Below are positions 58,607-64,000 of a DNA stretch of 64,000 nucleotides, in pieces. The translations under genes and the position numbers were made by a program. The notes under the pieces are model-generated. The model was given only the letters and a program-made list of their open reading frames with translations. It was not told the DNA's origin and made no database searches. This DNA is from Cheiracanthium punctorium (lineage: Eukaryota; Arthropoda; Arachnida; Araneae; Cheiracanthiidae). The stretch spans positions 123,345-187,344 of the forward strand of contig JAWZYV010013155.1 of the NCBI GenBank assembly GCA_038373885.1, written 5' to 3'. The stretch's first letter is position 1; each line of letters opens with the position of its first letter.

Positions 58607-58623
58607 TCATCATCATCATCATC
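58607..58623. repeat. (CAT)n microsatellite
   Basis: Five to six CAT units, B only. Confidence 0.9.
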
Positions 58624-60199
58624 AATGTTCAAGACATGCAAACATTATCTTAATCGTAAACAAAGATTAATTCATTCCACAAAAATTTATACCGTGGCTA
58701 AAGCAAAGAGAAGAAATGTTACAGGCACCACATTGAACTCATATTTAACATATTCACGGAAATCATTGCAGAAATACAATCACTTAAAAAGACTAAGAGG
58801 AAAGAGCATGATAAAACATTCTGTTTCTTAAATTTCTGCTTAAGCTACAAATTAAAAAAATTTTAGAAAGTCTACTTTTTGGCAAACGCATCTTTAGTTA
58901 AATTTAAATACTACTTTAAGTATCCTGTTTTAAACTTAAAAATACTTGAGTATTTTCATTATCAATAACATATAACCGAATTATAATAAAAACTAGAATT
59001 CAAGAAATGTTAAAGTACACTTTTGTTAGAGAGATTTGTGTTTTCCACTATACTCGAATTAAACAGAACGAACATATTTTTTCCTAGAGGTTCTTAAAAA
59101 TGATAAATATGCTCTCTAAGCATTAAACTTAAGTATTTTTTTCAGATTTTTATTAAAAATTTATGTAAGTAGAAATATATGAAAAGCAAATTTAGCTTCA
59201 AAATACGTTATTTTTTTCTTTTCTAAAAACTCACTCTACTTAAAATCCCAGCTAGCTTTGTATAACGTGAAAGAAGGAACAATATCTAACTCTAAATGGC
59301 ATAAATATTTATAGATAAAAATGCAAACCGGAATATATCAATATGATATGACAATATTTTAGATTTTAAAATATCCATGTATCGCTTTTTGATTTGACTT
59401 TCTTTATTTTAATACTCACCTAAGAGACTATGTTGTCTTATAGTTCATGATACTTGCATTATCAATCAGAAATATACCATGTGTGCATTGTAAGATATGT
59501 TCATGGAGTGATATATTCTCTTTGTGTTATTCAAATGGAAATTTTTGTATATTTTATGAGTTGACAAAATGTGCTAAACATAAGAACAATAAATATCAAA
59601 ATATGTATTGACTTAAAATAACGCGCAAAACCAGTTTTTTTTTTTTACGTTGATACCAGAAGTTATAAGGTAAAAATATTACAAAATTAATTTTAAATTC
59701 TGTGCATTTAAAAAATCGATGTAATTTAGACACTTATTTAAAAAAAGATTATTCTAGATTATTCTGAGCGTCTAAGAGAAACTTCTGCTTCCATTCTCTG
59801 TTAATTTCTTCTGAATAATACATAAACTTCTATTAATTCTATGCATCTATTCCCAGAAAAGAATTAACGATGGAGCTTTAACAATTACGTTTACGGGTGC
59901 AGATCATTATACGTAAGTTCATGGGCTAATTTTAAAAGCAAACGAATCGGCAGACCCGAAGTAAATTTTGGTTCCTTAGGTTGGGTGTCTACGAGATTGT
60001 TGCCCGAAGTTTAAAAGTCTTTTGGGGATTCCTATGAAAGTAGATAAGTGTTCAAATTTTCTGACTATTTTATAGAACCATCAGGAAGTAAAACAAAATA
60101 TTTAATGCATGTTAACACTTTTAGGTATAGTTCAACCTCATATTTACCTTGGTATTGGGGAAGACAGGGGTAATGGCGAGTATTTAAATATGTATATAC

Positions 60200-61000
60200 T
60201 GCGAAGATGAATGTTTTAATATTGTTTTTTTAATTATAAACTTCAAACTGTTACAAAGGACTATTAAGATTTGCTGAGGAATAATAATGAGAAACTATTG
60301 GGAAAAGCATACTTGAGTGTACTTTTATGGCACGGAGAATCAAAAGTTGTCCTCCAGAGAGACTTCCGGGTTTAGTCCGCTTCCACGAAAATTTCTACCC
60401 GAGTAACGATTGGGTTTGGAACTCAAAGTGTTAAGAATTCAAGTTTCAACAACGTGAACTCACATATATGCAACATTTTTTATTTGTTCATTTATTATTT
60501 TGTGCTTTTTATCGTGTTTACTTGCCTGAGATAATTTAACAACCAAATTTGTTTTAGTACGTTTGTTGTAACAGTTAAACATTTCTTTACAATATTTGCC
60601 GAATAGTATTCAAGCAGCTAATGTAGACCTTCCTCAACCAGTATGAAATTTATCTACATGGGAAGTACGGAATTAAAGATGAGACTGCTAATATTTTAGA
60701 ATATATCAGCATTCTCAAAATGAAAATTGTAGTTTAACAACAGCGAAAGACATTCCACATCAAAATTAAGTCTACTTAATAATAGTAGGTACCTGATTTT
60801 ACCTGTAATTATTTTTTAATGATATAGGATAATTTGTCAATGAAATCGAGTATTAAAATGCAATGAAATATCTCCTCTGCATATTTTCAACATGCAATGT
60901 TTTTATTGAATTTCAATTATTTTTGCAATATTTCTCAATATATTTTTAGCTGCAAATTTGTCCTGTCAAATATTACTCTTTTTAAAATTAAACATGCAAA
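60200..61000. other. Intergenic stretch after unit B
   Basis: Contains 'ggagaatcaaaagttgtcct' (60337), echoed at 62576 ('ggagaatcaaaagtgctccc'), suggesting an old repeat. Nothing else recognised. Confidence 0.4.
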
Positions 61001-61004
61001 AATT

Positions 61005-61260
61005 TGAGCCCTCGTGACTGCCAGAATCTGCTCACCTGTCGCCGTCTCCCTCTCGCGAGCGGTGAGGTCTGGGGTTTAAATCCCCTTACCCCTTGGTTGC
61101 TATTTTCTTTATCTCCCGTGTTTGAACTTATATTTTGTAATTCTTTGATTGACGATTTATGTTATTTGGAATAAAATAAATGTTACAACAGAAAATATGC
61201 AGAGGTCCAAGACCATAATCGAGATTGTAGTCAAAAGTTCCCAAACTAACAAATTATAAT
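61005..61260 (+). mobile_element. SINE-like repeat, copy 2
   Basis: 'gagcggtgaggtctgggg' leads into B-box-like GGTTTAAATCCCC (61074), then a body shared with 49725-49990 ending 'ttatttggaataaaataaat' and 'gattgtagtcaaaa'. Confidence 0.55.
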
Positions 61261-61537
61261 TTTAGTATGAGAGCCAAAGAATCAAATTGGAAGATGTGAA
61301 ATTATATTAGGTAAGGGGTTTTTACTTTATTTTCTGGGAACAGGAGCGCAGGACTTGAACTAAAAGTAAATATATGAAGAAGTGTACGGCTACATACAAA
61401 TTTCGTATAAACAAACTTACCAATGTCGACTACAGAAACAAATTAAACCAGAAAATTAATATAATTATTCTTAAATATACAAAATCTCAAACAGCATGAA
61501 ATTACTCTCCTTATGATGTACTTCGTGATTACCTTGG

Positions 61538-62007
61538 CATAGCTGCCAACTTTTACCGAATATAATTAACCCCTTTTTTGTAAACAGAAAAAAGTTTATT
61601 AAACATTGTGGCGTAGCGCCACAGTGGTAGCGTGTCTGAGGCATTAGTTTCAATTTTAAGTCTTATTTACATTAAATATTTACAACATTATATGCAAGCA
61701 AATGTTTGAACATTACGTGAGTACTAAGCCCGGAGCAGTTCGTACGGAGAACATGCACCGTCAGTGGCTAAAACTCACATCTCTCCCTCCTGCTTCCTTC
61801 GAAAAACCTCTCGCTCCCCACTCTTCGAGGGTCAGCTCAGGGGGAGAAGGATGCTTTCTTTCGCTCGATGACCGCTCTATGTAACAATATTCTTTCAAAT
61901 TAGTAACTAACTTACACATTGAATTCCGAAATTGCTCTTTATTCTAAGCCAAAACTTATTGCTTAGAAAATGTGATTAATTAAATTCCGTAAAATTTGGC
62001 AGCTATG
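61538..62007. mobile_element. 470-bp DNA element with 21-bp inverted ends
   Basis: The left end CATAGCTGCCAACTTTTACC and the inverted right end CATAGCTGCCAAATTTTACG match over 21 bp with two changes. The 6 bases ccttgg flank both sides (61532-61537; 62008-62013). The interior holds a tRNA-like 'gccacagtggtagcgtgtct' (61621, resembling an A box, perhaps a nested SINE piece) and a GC-rich patch at 61730-61880. No transposase. A short relative is at 35122-35265. Confidence 0.75.
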
Positions 62008-62013
62008 CCTTGG

Positions 62014-62980
62014 ATTGATATTTCAAAATCGCAATCCAAAAATATATCAAACTTATCGCCTCTTTTGAAACAAGACCCTCACAATAGATCAGAAACTCGT
62101 GTATTATAACAATAGAATTTGAAATTCCATCATGTTTGTTTAAAGGCTCCTGTGCATTTGGCTTTAAAGGACTTTATTTTATGCAAGTGAAGGTATTATT
62201 TAAAATAATAACAGAATTGTTTCATTCATTGTTTCATTTTTCCTAACGATCTCTTTTCTGCAACTTACAGAACAAATATCGCCAATACTACGCTTTGAGA
62301 CGACTTTTTGTAGAAATACTGTACCTGTAAATACCGTGACGCAACACTCTTCTACCTAACCTAGTCAGAAGCAATTTGTAAAGCTTATTAATTTACTAAG
62401 GAGTTACTTCGCTTCGGCCAATCCCAAAGGTTCAAAGTTAAAAGAATAAGATGAATTGAGATATCTTAAAAACTATGAAATATATAGAAGCCTGAAAATT
62501 TATTAGCTTTCCTTGATTTGCAAAATATTCTAAACGCAAAATGCTTCATATCTCTGGACATCATCAGCAGGATGGGAGAATCAAAAGTGCTCCCTGGTGA
62601 TACTAGAAAATTTGCTACGTTTGTGATGGCTTGAATCGACATTGCAAAAAATGAAAATATTCTTTAACACAAAAACTCACTTTTTTCATCAGGCGTAAAT
62701 GTTAGAAAATTATACTTACCGCAATCGTTACTCTTTCAGAAACTTACATCAAACTTTCACAGTTACGAAATGCTTTGCAACAGATTTTATACGACTGCTA
62801 TGCAATAAAATCTTATTTAAGTGTAAAGTGGTTCATATAAGATAGCCATTGTTGGTTTATAAATCCCATAAATTTTAAGACTGATTTTTTTCAACCCTTT
62901 TTATGTTCAAATATTTCGTACTGTATTCAGGCAACGTACATCTTCAAAATATGCTTATATCTGCAGATTAGATCTGACGC
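62014..62980. other. AT-rich intergenic stretch
   Basis: No gene or repeat family recognised beyond the faint echo at 62576 of 60337. Confidence 0.4.
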
Positions 62981-63045
62981 CGATCTGTGATTTTCTGTGT
63001 AGTGTTTAAAAATATGAAATTTTTAGTCTTACTACATTTTTTTTG

Positions 63046-63175
63046 TTTGAGGGAACAGCCAGAAATTGGCTCTATAAATTTTATTTTGAATATTTGTATA
63101 AAAATAAGCGCTTGTTTGAGGGAACAGCGAGAAATTGGCTCTATAAATTCTTTTAAAAAATATTTGTATAAAAAT
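63046..63175 (+). repeat. Two tandem 69-bp units
   Basis: 'gggaacagc' starts at 63051 and 63120. Units share 'gaaattggctctataaatt' and 'atatttgtataaaaataa'. Because 69 is a multiple of 3, the 95-codon frame 62987-63274 shows a 23-residue repeat (LREQxEIGSIN), but that frame is probably incidental. Confidence 0.9.
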
Positions 63176-63419
63176 AAACGCTATCAAATCTTTAGAAACA
63201 AACAAACATATTATAGGCAAGAAAACATTTATCTAGAAAAAAAAGTTATTGAAAACCTAAAAATAATATTTTGATAGAGTATGTCCTTTAAATATAATAT
63301 AAGAAGTTTTAAAAAGGCACTAAAAATAATGATACTGTCTTATAGCGTTTTGAGTTGACACAGTGGGACCTCCCCCTCTTCGTTTATAATAGATTATTTA
63401 AAGTAATCTCCTCTCCTAA

Positions 63420-63640
63420 GACGAACTGCTGTCTCGCTTCGATATCAAAGTTCTTTTGAATAATACATAAACTTTCCTACGTTTTCTACAGTCAAATCTA
63501 GGAAAGAATTAACGATGGAATTTAAGTCTGCAGAGGTTGAATGTGCAAGTGTTTATACGTAAGTCCTTTGGCAAATCTAAAAGGAAATGAATTGGTCGAA
63601 AACATCACTGAAATGTTACGTAAAATAAGCTCTGTTTTAC
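63420..63640. repeat. Duplicated unit C (tail only)
   Basis: Matches 59775-59960 of copy B: 'ttctgaataatacataaact'-like sequence (63456), 'gaaaagaattaacgatgga'-like sequence (63501) and 'atacgtaagt-c' then 'ggc(t)aat/ct' (63554). It is a third, partial copy, about 3.6 kb downstream. Confidence 0.65.
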
Positions 63641-64000
63641 TGTATCTTAAGGTTTATTATTGTTTTTGAGGGTGGAATTTCTGAAATTTCATACTAAATT
63701 TCGCAGTTAGTTCAGGTCAAAGTTAAAAAAATTTATAGCTTTTCATAAATATATAAGATGTGACTTTTGGGATAGCGACATTTTAAAGCTTTACGTTATT
63801 GATAAAATGCTTTCTAATAATAATATCATATAGTATAAAAATCACTTCTTTCAGACAATTTTTCAAAAATTTAACTCCTTACGAAGGATTTTTAAAAAGG
63901 TTTAAATAGTGGCAGCAGCAACCATTCAGACTTGACAATACAAAGACGTTATCGATCTTAAATCTATAAATATTAGTCTAGACAGGGTGCGAATTGAACA
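63640..64000. other. Window end, nothing recognised
   Basis: AT-rich; the unit C similarity fades here. 'gtggcagcagcaacc' at 63908 faintly recalls 58050 but is too short to call. Confidence 0.4.

Larger units (their letters stand above)
56070..60165. repeat. Duplicated unit B, last block
   Basis: Matches A 18385-23600 without A's mariner element. 'gacaggtattaaatttctga' (58077) and 'gttcatgggctaatttta' (59920) are among the best-conserved runs. Small frames at 57002, 57913 and 58625 are not shared with A, so no gene is called. Confidence 0.75.

Noticed and set aside
58625..58831. Basic 68-codon ORF in copy B
   Set aside because: The aligned region in copy A (about 23190-23290) does not keep the frame or the residues.
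61612..61655. Possible tRNA gene at 'gccacagtggtagcgtgtctg'
   Set aside because: A-box-like only; no matching acceptor stem, anticodon arm or B box follows, so at best a SINE fragment inside the 470-bp element.
1..64000. A protein-coding gene with multiple exons spanning the window
   Set aside because: I searched for chains of protein-like frames with plausible splice sites on both strands and found only transposase fragments and isolated small ORFs.

Overview
This window is AT-rich, repeat-laden eukaryotic DNA, most likely from an arthropod and perhaps an arachnid. The reasons are its low GC, abundant decayed Tc1/mariner and hAT-type elements with the terminal motifs common in arthropods, and tRNA-like SINE fragments. 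The species assignment is inference only. I see no intact multi-exon gene, rRNA, functional tRNA or CRISPR array. The coding material is fragments of transposases, one clean small ORF with its own poly(A) signal (41217-41369), and a few doubtful small ORFs.

Layout. Two diverged copies of one roughly 10-kb unit make up much of the window. Copy B (about 50160-60165) is compact. Copy A (1-23600) holds the same blocks in the same order but is swollen to about 23.6 kb by insertions at 610-1790, 5450-14000 and 16302-18390. A short third piece (unit C, about 63420-63640) matches only the end of the unit. Inside the unit, two short islands (about 270-385 and 5030-5450 in A) are far better conserved than their surroundings.

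The middle (24-50 kb) is an intergenic transposon graveyard with clear nesting. It contains a mariner-type element interrupted by a 160-bp tandem array that is itself split by a MITE (28.5-30.9 kb); Tc1 transposase remnants (34.2 and 36.4 kb); and a hAT-like element with 8-bp target duplications carrying two further MITEs (34.9-35.8 kb). It also holds a mariner transposase fragment split by a TTAA-flanked MITE (48.9-49.5 kb).

The standout structure is at 37188-39031. A complete LTR (TGTGGTGG...CCACCACA) is followed by a perfect 18-nt tRNA-His primer-binding site and then by the same LTR in inverted orientation, the whole bounded by a 5-bp target duplication (ataat). Nothing of gag or pol is present. 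It reads as a palindromic retrotransposon derivative that integrated as one piece, with the palindrome hinge exactly at the end of the primer-binding site. A second notable structure is a 6.84-kb segment (7087-13924) whose two ends are the left and right halves of the same hAT-type MITE and whose outer flanks are an identical 8-bp sequence, as if the whole segment had moved as one hAT unit.
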